From the NCBI RefSeq assembly GCF_000001735.4, contig NC_003074.8:4216101-4280100 (forward strand): a stretch of DNA of 64,000 bases, read 5' to 3'. The translations under genes were made by a program, and so were the position numbers. Shown here in pieces: positions 38,183 through 48,341 of the stretch (position 1 is its first letter; each line of letters begins with the position of its first letter). The DNA is from Arabidopsis thaliana (taxonomy: Eukaryota > Streptophyta > Magnoliopsida > Brassicales > Brassicaceae). Below the pieces are notes generated by a model. It ran no database searches, was not told the DNA's origin, and was given only the letters and a program-made list of their open reading frames with translations.

Positions 38183-38392
38183 AGTACTATTATTTATTTC
38201 CGTACAATCTACCGCTTAATGTCTCTCTCTACGTATATTTATACGCTGACGTCACTGTTTATCAATTTCCTCCTCATTATTTGATTGAGTACTATTATTT
38301 ATTTCCGTACAATCTACCGCTTAATGTCTCTCTCTACGTATATTTATACGCTGACGTCACTGTTTATCGATTTCCTCCTCATTATTTGATTG
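38183..38392. repeat. 105-bp tandem duplication in the GIP1 promoter
   Basis: Two head-to-tail copies, 38183-38287 and 38288-38392, differ at a single base that I can see (ATCAATTTCC against ATCGATTTCC). Each holds TGACGTCA (38247-38254 and 38352-38359) and a TATA-like TATATTTATA. It lies about 80 bp upstream of the GIP1 start and ends 36 bp before the tRNA gene. Confidence 0.95.
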
Positions 38393-38427
38393 TTTTGTAC
38401 GCGTTTAATGGAAGGAGAGACAACAAA

Positions 38428-38467
38428 GTTGATATGGCCGAGTTGGTCTAAGGCGCCAGATTAAGGT

Positions 38468-38500
<33 letters not shown>

Positions 38501-38508
38501 TGTCAACA
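38428..38508 (+). tRNA. tRNA-Leu (anticodon AAG)
   Basis: An 81-nt cloverleaf with a leucine-type long variable arm. The acceptor stem GTTGATA pairs with TGTCAAC (one G-T pair), and the anticodon stem CCAGA pairs with TCTGG around loop TTAAGGT, giving anticodon AAG at 38463-38465. The A box TGGCCGAGTTGG and B box GGTTCAAATCC are intact. CAA motifs lie just upstream, as usual for plant tRNA transcription starts. There is no intron. It carries Leu on CUU/CUC codons. Confidence 0.97.
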
Positions 38509-38514
38509 ATTTAC

Positions 38515-38527
38515 TTTTTTTTTTTTT
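38515..38527 (+). terminator. Pol III terminator of tRNA-Leu
   Basis: A run of 13 T begins 7 nt after the discriminator base of the tRNA, a strong RNA polymerase III stop signal. Confidence 0.9.
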
Positions 38528-38747
38528 GTCTTTTTACAAGAATAGGAAAAATAGACAGCTGTGTAAAAAAATATTAACTTTGTTTTGTTTCCACAAGTCG
38601 ATGTCCAAATTTAAGAATATATATATATTACACGATTTAGCTATCTCCTCTAATTAGATGAAGAGACATCAGATCTTATCAAAACCCTAGCTTTCGGTGT
38701 CTCTCTCGATCCTTTAGCTCAATCGAAAACTGAATTTAGGAGCTGCG

Positions 38748-40521
38748 ATGGGTTCCAGATCTCGTAATGATAATTTCCAGTCCGGCGATGGCGCTAGTCC
38801 TGGGTACGTTTACTTCTCCTACCTCTTGCATGTTTGATTCCACAGGATTAAGGGAAATATCTCATAATCTGTTGGCTTTGTAACTCTTTTTATATTGTTG
38901 GTTAAGGTTTAATTTATGTTTTGCTTGGAATTTTTGTGTTGCAGGAAAATATTCATTGGAGGATTGCACAAAGACACGACTAATAGTAAGTTTCTTCCTC
39001 TTGTTTTGTTCTAGAAATTGCGTTTCTAAGTTTTGTTATGTTATGGATTCTTGTGTGTGTTTCTGATGTTAGACCTGTTGGAATGTTGATTCTACTTGCT
39101 CACTTTGGTTTTGATTGCAGCTGTGTTCAATAAGCACTTTGGCAAGTACGGGGAGATTACAGATTCTGTCATTATGCGAGATCGACATACTGGACAACCT
39201 AGGGGTTTCGGTTTCATCACCTTCGCTGACCCTTCTGTTGTTGACAAAGTTATCGAAGATACTCATGTCATCAATGGCAAACAGGTCGGCCACTTCTCTT
39301 TTCTTCCTTCACTAGCTTATAGTGTTCATTTTTAGTAGGGTGTTGGGTCTTGATCAATACTTTTTTCCTTGTTTTGATGGAACAGGTTGAGATCAAAAGG
39401 ACTATTCCGAAAGGTGCTGGTGGCAATCAGTCAAAGGACATCAAAACAAAGAAGATTTTCGTTGGTGGTATACCCTCAACGGTTACAGAAGGTAGACCTC
39501 CCTCTTGGCATGATATTTTTTTGCTTTCCATGAGAATGCTGGTTTCCTGTCCTTATTGAAGTTGGTTTCTTTTTCTGTTGATCAGATGAACTTAAGGACT
39601 TCTTTGCCAAGTATGGGAACGTGGTGGAGCACCAGGTTATTCGAGACCATGAAACAAACAGGTCCAGAGGTTTTGGTTTTGTAATTTTTGATAGCGAAGA
39701 AGTCGTAGATGAATTATTGTCCAAAGGAAACATGATCGATATGGCAGACACTCAGGTAAGCTTGTACAAATGGGGATTAGAATTTTGGTTCATGATGACA
39801 TATTTATCTTGGTTTCAATTTGATATTTTCTCCTTGTTCCTTTCATTATACACGTTTAACTTAGTTAGAATTCTACCCACTAGCTTACCAAATGTAAGGA
39901 GCTTGTCACAGTAAGATAGGAAATCCCTGCTATAGTTTGGGTCCTTAGCATAGCTAGGTTAATTAAGTTGCTTTGTTGTAGGTGGAGATCAAGAAAGCTG
40001 AACCAAAGAAATCTCTAAACCGTTCACCTCCTTCTTACGGTAGTCACCCTAGAGGTCGTTCTTCTAACGATAGTTATGCAAGTTATGGTGGACCTTACGG
40101 AGGTTTTGATGGAGGGTATGGTCATCCTCCAGGTCCCATTAGGTCACATGGAGGTCCTGCTAGTAGATATGCTGGGGGATATGGGTATGGTCGTGGCAGT
40201 GTAGGCCCTGAATTTGGAGGAGGTTATAATAATTATGGGGGTGGTAGTTTAGGAGGTTACCGGAATGAACCACCCCTTGGCTATTCTAGTCGTTTTGGAC
40301 CCTATGGGAGTGGGTTTGGTGGTGAGGGATATGGCCGTGGAGGAGAAGGAGCCTATTTGGGATATCCTCGTGGAGGAGGGGAAGGCTATGGGGGATATGG
40401 TGGGCCTGGTTACGGCGGTGCATATGAATCTGGTGGCCCAGGTGGCAGTTATGAAGGAGCAGGTGGTCCATATGGGAGGGGTTATAGTAGCAGTAGTCGA
40501 TACCATCCGTATGCAAGGTAG
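38748..40521 (+). CDS. Two-RRM glycine-rich RNA-binding protein (hnRNP A/B-like)
   Basis: Six exons, 38748-38803, 38945-38985, 39121-39284, 39386-39491, 39586-39755 and 39982-40521, give 358 residues. RRM1 (about residues 20-95) has RNP2 KIFIGGL and RNP1 RGFGFITF. RRM2 (about 108-185) has RNP2 KIFVGGI and RNP1 RGFGFVIF. The last exon codes a Gly/Tyr/Ser-rich tail (GGYGHPPG, GGPGYGG and similar), the type of low-complexity domain that supports condensates. This layout is that of hnRNP A/B or musashi-like proteins, which bind pre-mRNA and mRNA in the nucleus and shuttle to the cytoplasm. No specific target can be read from the sequence. Confidence 0.95.
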
Positions 40522-40524
40522 GGT

Positions 40525-41900
40525 CGAGGTAATAGCAATCAGTTGGAGCTATAGAAGCTTCTCTCACAGGTTCCTCTAGATTGTTCCAATTGCTCTAGGT
40601 GCATTCTAGAGTTATCATGTAGCGCCAACATCAGGAAGGGTTGCTAAGGACAGGAAGAGCATCAAAAAGCTTTTATTAGTCATCTTTTAGTTGTGTGTTT
40701 ACCTAATTTAAGTGTTGTCTTATCTCTATAACTTAGATTGTGTTATGTAGACTTTAGCATATTTGGGCTTGGAGTTTGTTTCTCACTGGCACAAGAATGA
40801 TTTATCATTTGGTAGTCTTGTTAGATGATCAATTACTCGCTTAGCTTAGTTTTCACAATCATACGAATTAGCTTAAGAAGCTCTGCAAAATGTGCACTCA
40901 TCTATTCTTTAGAGCTCAAGTTGAATGCTTTATGTGGTCTCTTGTATCTCTGTACATTTTGTTGTGCTGAACAAAGGTTTGACGGCAGTTAGTGCATGTG
41001 TAAGTAGGCATATTTTTGTCAGCTGCATACGTAGGTTCTAGCTACAAATTGGAATTGTATGTGTTTGAAAACGTAAAATCAATTATAAATGTTTTTGAAA
41101 ATCATCTATACAAGCATGGTTATTTGGTTCTTGTTTCCTTATTTTTTCGGGTAAGGGCCACGGATAATTGGTTAGACATTGGTTCTAATAATGTGGGTTT
41201 TGTTATCTGTAATTTCTCGTCAAAATGATGTACTGTATCATTAAATGAATATCACTTATTGTACATGCTTTTATAAGTTAATTGAAATCCAAACTCTTTT
41301 ACGTTTTAAGTGCAAGGATTGAATGATACAAACAGCAAAGAGACAATTCTAAGACAAAGTTTTCAAAAATTTATGACGACGAATGTGTCACACGTACGAC
41401 ACATTAAAAAGAGTTGACAAAAATACATAATACATAAAAGGTCTACCCAATCATAGTTGATAATCTTAATTAGTGATTAAAACGAAGGTGTAAAGTGTAA
41501 ACATGATTTTAATCTCAATGCTTTAAGGCCGATCTTAGCAGTAGAGTAAAGTGTAAACGAACGTATTGTTTTTACACCTAGAATTTTAAGTTCTGAAATC
41601 CATTCTATCTATTTTTGAAATGCAAAAACGATTTTCCAAAATCTCCATATATTTTGTTTGGTCGATTCCAAATCTCTCTATTTAATTGACGATTTTACTG
41701 CAAAGAAAACGACAACCTCGGATATTCAGAACCGCAAAGAAAGGACACAAAGGAAAATCACTATTTTTAGATACATAATGTTTACATTAACTTCTCTTTT
41801 ATAACTCTACAAATCTTTTTTTCTTTCACCAGTTTCACAATTCCGACTATTTTTTAGAGTTTTCTCTATTCGTAAAAAGGTAGAGAAAGAAACACAGAAG
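40525..41900. other. Intergenic region, RNA-binding protein to serine-rich-related gene
   Basis: The left part is the 3' UTR of the RNA-binding gene. The rest is AT-rich, with no recognised gene. GTAAAGTGTAAAC recurs at about 41491 and 41549, which may be the trace of a small element, but I could not define its ends. Confidence 0.5.
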
Positions 41901-41927
41901 AAGGGGAAGGAAAAAGAAAAAACACAA

Positions 41928-42263
41928 ATGGAAGGGAAAGAGGAAGAAGCAAAGAGGAGGATGATGATGAAGATCAAACTTAAGGAGACAGAAGCAGACG
42001 TAAGCCAAGACGACATTAAAAGACAAGAAGCTTACAACATGTCTCCACGCGTACGTCGTGGTGGTGGTGGTGGCGGTGGCTCGGTAGGTATGAGCAAGTC
42101 ATCGAGCGTGAGGCAAAACTGTTTATGCGCACCAACTACACACCCTGGCTCCTTCAGGTGCCGTTACCACCGTCGTAACGCTGGACTCGGGATGTCTCGT
42201 GGCACATCCGTTCCCTCTAACCTTTCCATGTTGGCTGGTGGAGACTCTAATTCTCCCAAGTGA
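41928..42263 (+). CDS. Small serine-rich protein-related
   Basis: Single-exon gene of 111 residues. The N-terminus is Lys/Glu-rich with a run of Met and Lys. A Gly run (residues 45-51) precedes the conserved block RQNCLCAPTTHPGSFRCRYH, then a C-terminus rich in Ser, Gly and Asn. The block with two closely spaced Cys and CRYHR defines a plant-specific family of 90-140 residue proteins called serine-rich protein-related; no function is established that I know of. The Cys/His pattern could bind metal, but this is a guess. Confidence 0.85.
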   Translation: MEGKEEEAKRRMMMKIKLKETEADVSQDDIKRQEAYNMSPRVRRGGGGGGGSVGMSKSSSVRQNCLCAPTTHPGSFRCRYHRRNAGLGMSRGTSVPSNLSMLAGGDSNSPK

Positions 42264-42827
42264 TGATTAATATATATTATGTGTTTCTTCTCATCAATTT
42301 AAAATTCTCGTATGTGTCTGTGTATATACAAAAATGCATAAGTCGAGAAATCTCTGGATATTCACTTTGCTGTTTGCACAAATGAAATAAATTCAAATGA
42401 TCGTGATTTTTGTTTGCATCGGTTAAAAGTACAAAATGCGCCAAGACCCGCCTAGACGAGAATGCTAGAGAACAAATCATAAACCATATAGTTCAGCCGG
42501 CAAGGTTGGATTTGTACAACGTCTATGAGCACCTAGTCGGCGCTACTCGGTCGTTTTAAACATTGTGTTTGGACATATGGAGAAATTGAGTTTCCAAATC
42601 TTGTCACTCAATACAAGTCACGTTAGGGAATAGGATTAAGGGAACAAATTATAGTATTACGTTAGCATTGGGAAATGGTAAAATGATATTTTCTTGATTT
42701 AGCTTTGTCTATATGTCACCAACACTAGCTCTGTAATAAATTTACATAAAGGTAAGATTAGAGAATCTAAAACAAATGTATCACAGAAGAAATTGTAAAA
42801 AATGTGAGACGAGAAAGCAATTGAGGT
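42264..42827. other. Convergent 3' spacer
   Basis: Lies between the 3' ends of the serine-rich-related gene and the WW-domain gene. No gene or RNA structure is recognised. Confidence 0.5.
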
Positions 42828-45800
42828 TCAGGTAGTGGGTCGTGTCCAACTGGTTTGAGATGTACTCGTATTCCCATAGTAAACTTTTTTGGTAGATTCG
42901 TCCCAATATGCCTACAAGAGAGATAGTCAAGTGACAATGTTTTAGCAACTGCGTACTCATTTACAAATCAAACGCTAGTGGAATGGTGAAACTTAATACC
43001 TGCCATTCCGACGGGAGATTTGCTGAGAGTTTTGTTAGATCAGGTTTTTGCTGCTTTTCGGGGTCTTTCTTCTGAGACTTCTCAGCTCGTTCTCTCTTCC
43101 GTTTCACTTTCTCACGCCTAATCACATCATACAACCAGATTTAACTAATTAAATCATGTTTTACTGGGAGAGGAGATAAATAAATGTTGGCATTACAGAG
43201 AGAGTAACTAACCAGTCACCACCCAGGGGTTGGAAATTTGCGTTGTCTTTAGCCTCTCCACTTGCGATTTGTCGAGATTTCCATTCTTCGATTTCTCGTT
43301 TTCTTTTTCTATCTAGGATTTCGGAATCATCTTCTTCTTCTTCGCTATCGTTTAGCTCCTCTTTCGCAGCTTTCCACTGAGCACAAGTGGAGACACCTTT
43401 AAGTTTTGGATCTAAGAGAATCTAGAAAAAGGGTTGTTTGACGAGATTCAAGAAATAACATACCTTGTCAACCAAACTGGAAACCTTTTTATTTGACCTC
43501 AATGTAGATGTAGCAGCTACTGTTTTCTTTTTTGTCCGTTTCACTGTTACCAAAGCCAAGTAAGAACTCAGAACCCTCAAACTATGAATGTGATAAACAA
43601 AAATGAAACCAAGATTAGAGATTCATGAAGAATTTCTCATACCTTTAGTTTGACCTTTTGCTAATAGAGACGATCCACTTGTAACATCTGTGGATTTAGA
43701 AGCAGTTGCTGAAGATCCAACCTCAGTAGAGTCATTGGATCTCGAACTAGGCACTGCAGCTGTAGAAGAGTTGTTTGGGATGTGGTGATTAGCAGAACCA
43801 ACTCCACTGTGATGTAGAGATGACTCACCCGAGCTAATGACAGGAAACAGTGGAGCTGCACCATTGAAATCGTAATAAGCTTCACCAGCACTGGCTGCTG
43901 CAGGAACAACTTCAGTTGTACCAGGAACAGTTTCATAATAAAATGTGGATTGGGGAAGAGAAACTTGAGATCCATCCACATGGCCATAGAACTGAGTATT
44001 AGGAGCTAGAGTAACAGCATTGGTATATTGATAATTGGACTCTGGATAGGATAAGTTGTATTGTGTCGCATAATCAGCAGATTGATGCATATATGATTGA
44101 GGTACGGTATAGGGAACTCCGAGAGAGTCACTGGACAAAGATGAAGCGACATGGCCATTGTCAGGTGGTGGAGGAATTGGTTCGCTATAACTGTCTGGTG
44201 GCGGTGGAGGAACATCTTCACTCTCAGACGGCGGTGGTGGAATCCATTCCTCACCCGGAGGTGGTGGAACATCTGTATGAAGGTTGGATGGCTCTGTTTG
44301 ACTGAACATCTTACCATCAGAAGCGTCTATCACTTGAACAGAAGACACTGGAACTGATTCTTCAACTTCCATATCCACATCCATGTCAACATCTTCCACA
44401 TCTGGGGAGCCGGCCTTCTGAAGCATCTCAGTTGAAGGAATAATATCAGACTGCCCAGCTGGATGATTTGGGGAGTGTTTAGGAGATCCATCGCCGCTCC
44501 CATCAGCTGATTCATCTGAATGAAGAGATTTTCCAGATTGAGCTAACTCTCCATCTCTCTCACTGTCCTCGGACTCACTCTCTGTATTAGCATCTGCCAC
44601 CAACTTTTCTTTGGGAGGGCTTTTGTTAGTTTCTGGTTCATCCATTACTGCAGATTTTGCAAGCTGGTAAATCTCATCGTTAACACTATCTTCCAGCCGC
44701 TTAAGTTGTTTCTCAGTGTGAAGCCAAAAAGAAAGTAAAGGTGAGGTGTCCAATATGAGCGCCTTTACATCAGAATGTCTGACTTCAACCTCCAGAATGT
44801 ACTTTGTTATCTGCTCATTGCTGTGAAAGTTCCCATGCGACCTATAAATTTTTAGAAATTAGACATTATCATATTTTAAAGAAGATAAGGAACTGTGGTC
44901 TCTTTACCTAACAATATCACATACGTAAACAAGAAGACGCAAACTAGAATATGTTACCTCTTCAGAGACCTCAGCTTCTCCAGTAAGCTTTCGATTTGAC
45001 TCAACAAGCGAGATGGGAGGTCAGTAGCAGCTCCTGCATCAAAATAAGTATGCACATGATCTGAATTTCCTGGCCTTGAAAGGTCCTCCTGACAACTAAC
45101 AACAGAGTCTATCCGACATTCAACTTGATGACCATCAGTTCCTAAACTTTTGACATATAGATCTTCACTTTTGTTTCTCCCATCCAGCTCAACAGTTGGA
45201 AAAGTAGAATAGTCAGTTCCTGTGAAACTATTTTGCACGGGTACGAAATAGCTTGGTTCAACACTTGAAATCAAGGTGGAAGCATCTGTAACCATGGGCC
45301 CAGACTCATTGTACCCAGTCCCATATGCAAAGGTAGTTTGAGTCAAAACTGTAGGCAATTCCCACGAAGTTTCTCCAGTTTCTGTATTCCAGTAATAATA
45401 CTGATTGCTCTCCTCATGCAGAATCATCTTCCACTGCGACGTAACATCTGTGGGAGCCTGGTGCTCCAAAGACACACTGCCAGATGCTTGAACTGAGGGA
45501 ACTGTCTGCTTGTTTAGTCCATCCAATGTTGTTGAGTTACTCACTGTGGTATAACCAGTTTCTACTTCAGCTCTAGAATCAAGAGCAGAAGAATTCTCCC
45601 CTGTCTGCTGTTGATCAGCCATCTGCATAGTGGTGGTGACTGCACCTGATTTGATATTCGTATCTTTGTGTCCTCCTTGAATTAATCCATCAACCTGGTA
45701 TAAATAAAACTCATCAAGACTAACAGATACATCATCATTACTCCGATTTATAAAAGTTAGTTGTTGTTACCTGCTCATTTTTATTGGCTAAGAAACTATC

Positions 45801-46753
45801 TGCAGAGGTATCATCTGCCTTCTTATCCGAATCTTCTTCCACCTCATCATCACTATACTGCCCAAGTAAAAGCAAAGGATTTTCTGTTTTCTGACCTGAA
45901 AAAAGCAAATAAATAAAGCGTCAAAATTTGGGAGCCGTACCAAGTACATACATAGACTTCAGTTATATGACCTGCTAAAAGTATAGGAATGTGATACTTT
46001 ATATTGCATTGTAAAGTAAAAAAAAAAAGGATAGAGAATAACGTCGGGGAAGATTTATCAGCGACCTGTCACAAATAAATGACAAAGCCGTCAGTTAAGC
46101 GTAGCAAGCCAAAACAGCCAGAGACATACGAACCGCTAGGAGCTACATCCAGAAGAAAGTCCCCAGAAAGCTTGAAGCTGCAAAATAGACCAACTCATTC
46201 AAAATATCACTGTGTCTTGGCCTGAACTGATGTCATACGACGTCCTTAAGACCACAATCACTCTAATACTCTGAGAAGAAATTTTGGTGACAAATAACTA
46301 TGGGCTTGGCTACATAGCGGATTTTGAAGATAGCTGATGGAACCCACCTGAAGAAGAAGGTGAATTGGGTAGCTCATTAAGCTCTGTTTGTTCCCGCTCA
46401 ACTCCATCACGCACATCTGAGCCACCCAAATCTCCTACAAAAATATCAAAAGATATACTAAAAAAAGGCCGAGAAACGCAAAATTCGACAATTCCTACAA
46501 AAAAAAAATCTAAATTAAAATTATCAGACTCTTTGTCAGGTAGCCTAAGTCATTCATAAACTAGCTTTATTGAGAAACGAGATCGAATCCACAAATCCAT
46601 CAATCTAATAGAATTAATCGAACAAAAGAGCAGAAATCCATTAGACAAGTATAGAAGAAGAAGCATACCAGAGGGTTCCGCAAAGAGATCAAGCTTGACA
46701 CGACGGCCGGTGCTATTCATGGCGGCGTAACGACGCTCTTTTCTCTTCCCCAT
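42828..46753 (-). CDS. WW-domain protein, FNBP4-like
   Basis: Large multi-exon nuclear-type protein with two WW domains. The start MGKRKERRYAAMNSTGRRVK is at 46753. The first WW is in the exon at about 44957-45690 (SQWKMILHEESNQYYYWNTE then TGETSWELP). The second is at the C-terminus (LPSEWQAYWDESTKKVYYGN then TSQTSWTRP). Between them are an acidic region (SESEDSERDGE), runs of proline (VPPPPGEEWIPPPPSESEDV) and a Ser/Thr/Tyr-rich stretch coded by 43640-44750. This layout matches formin-binding protein 4, a WW protein that binds Pro-rich partners of the splicing machinery. Exons near the C-terminus carry basic Lys/Arg-Glu stretches like splicing factors. Start and stop are clear, and the internal exon set is my best reading. 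Confidence 0.88.
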
Positions 46754-46902
46754 CAGATTTCTTACTCTCTCTTCAGACTCTAACCCCAAGCCAATTAAAA
46801 AAAAAAAACCAGAAGTAGCTTTCGCGTCGCGTCGAAAGGTTAAAAACTTTATATTCGAACCAAACGACACCGTTTCCTCGCAATAGCCGCCTAACTGCCT
46901 TA

Positions 46903-47132
46903 GGCTATTTCCATTGAGATATTTTGAAAGTTTCTAAAAAAAAAATATAATAATATTTTATTATAATTTAGTTTCTCTTCAATTATAAACACACATATAC
47001 ACATACTCTCTCAATCATTAATCTAAAGTTTTTCTGCAGAGAAACTATTTTCAATCTCTCTCCTACTTTATTATTATTTTATATTTTTTAGTTAATGAGA
47101 AACTATGTAAGAGACTACTGATGGAGATGCTC
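46903..47132. mobile_element. MITE, PIF/Harbinger-type, about 230 bp
   Basis: The ends are imperfect inverted repeats (GGCTATTTCCATTGAG at the left, CTGATGGAGATGCTC at the right). They are flanked by a TTA direct repeat (46900-46902 and 47133-47135), the target duplication of PIF/Harbinger elements. The GAGCATCTCCAT-type end is common in plant Tourist-like MITEs. There is no coding sequence. It lies just upstream of the WW-domain gene. Confidence 0.7.
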
Positions 47133-47139
47133 TTAAACG

Positions 47140-47670
47140 TCGTGCGTTTTTGTTTTTTTACATTGTCCATTGCATGTCGTTTAAATAGTCGATTAAGGTT
47201 TGTAAATCAGACCGATCCACATTCAGTCCGGTTAACACATTACAAATGATCAGTATGCTCATTCCACTTGCAAAGTATCACATAAAATTCCGAACATTGC
47301 CACAACAAAATATATAAATACGTTCGATCAAAGTTTTACTCCAATCATGTAATTTAAAGTTTTGAGAAGATAATTACAAATGCTCAATCAAACAACAACA
47401 ACTACAATAATAATAATCACACAAAAACTTGAACTCAGTCATCTTCAATCAATTTTCTTAGTACAGAGACTTGAGACTCTTAATATGATTCGAAAACCAT
47501 AAATATGTGTACCACCTATACTCGATTCCTTCCTATGTGACTTTTCTTGTGATATTCCTCTTCAAATCATTCAAAAAAAAAAGCACAAAACATTCCATTC
47601 GTGGACGTTGGTGAAATTGCGAAAGATTTGATGAAATTTGGAGTGGTGGGGAGTTTTGAAATGGGTGTTA
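47140..47670. other. Intergenic region left of the inverted repeat
   Basis: AT-rich. From about 47590 the sequence reads as an open frame on the plus strand (VGEIAKDLMKFGVVGSFE) that runs into the left arm of the inverted repeat, so the coding-like segment starts before the arm. Confidence 0.5.
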
Positions 47671-47674
47671 TGGA

Positions 47675-48112
47675 GAACATGGTTCATGCAAAGTATCAAA
47701 CATCGTTGAGCAATGGTGATGTTACTGAAGTGAATCTAGGAGTAATAGCTCGTATAGGGCTATTATAGTTCAAGAACCGTAAAGTTTATGAGATTAGAGA
47801 TTTCCCACCTAGTTGTGGTTCAAATGACATTCCACCTAGTTGTGGTTCAAATGACATTAGGCTCAGACCAAAAACGAAAGTGAAGACTTGTGAGACTGAA
47901 ACTAATATTTCTCTTCTTACCTCTCACAAGTTTCGCTTTCGTTCTCTATCTGAGTTTTATGTCAACTGAACAACAACCACGTGGAAAATCCCTAATGGCA
48001 TTAACTTGAAGATAAACTATTAGCCCTATAGGGGCAATTACTCGTAGTTTTTCCTTAGTGTATATCATAACCATTGCTCAACGATGATGAGGACTCAGTT
48101 TGTACCATATTG
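47675..48112. repeat. Imperfect inverted repeat with coding-like arms
   Basis: The left arm (about 47675-47904) is the reverse complement of the right arm (about 47912-48112). Matches include ATCGTTGAGCAATGG, TATAGGGCTA and ACTTGTGAG. By eye identity is 70-80 percent with gaps. The left arm has its own 28-bp direct repeat (CCACCTAGTTGTGGTTCAAA, about 47805-47857). The plus-strand left arm reads as protein with NRKVYEIRDFPPSCGSND and one stop. The RDFPPxCG part recalls a motif I associate with N-terminal regions of SUVH histone methyltransferases, a weak match. Confidence 0.8.
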
Positions 48113-48341
48113 GCCATTATACACATTCCACAATACAAAATACAAAAGATTTATGAAATCAAAATCACCAAAGCTTGGTACTATGCAATCATTAACCAAT
48201 TGTGAAAACGTTATCATTATTTAACTATTAACACAAAACGTTGTCATTAGTTGACCATATTACAAAATGGAACATGGCTTATGGGCAGTTCCTAACAAAT
48301 ATAAAACCTAAGGGCCAAAACGATACATGTGTGAAATATGA

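Noticed and set aside
40249-40506. Thr/Ile-rich minus-strand frame in the glycine-rich exon
   Set aside because: Antisense reading of GGT/GGA/TAT repeats, with no independent support.
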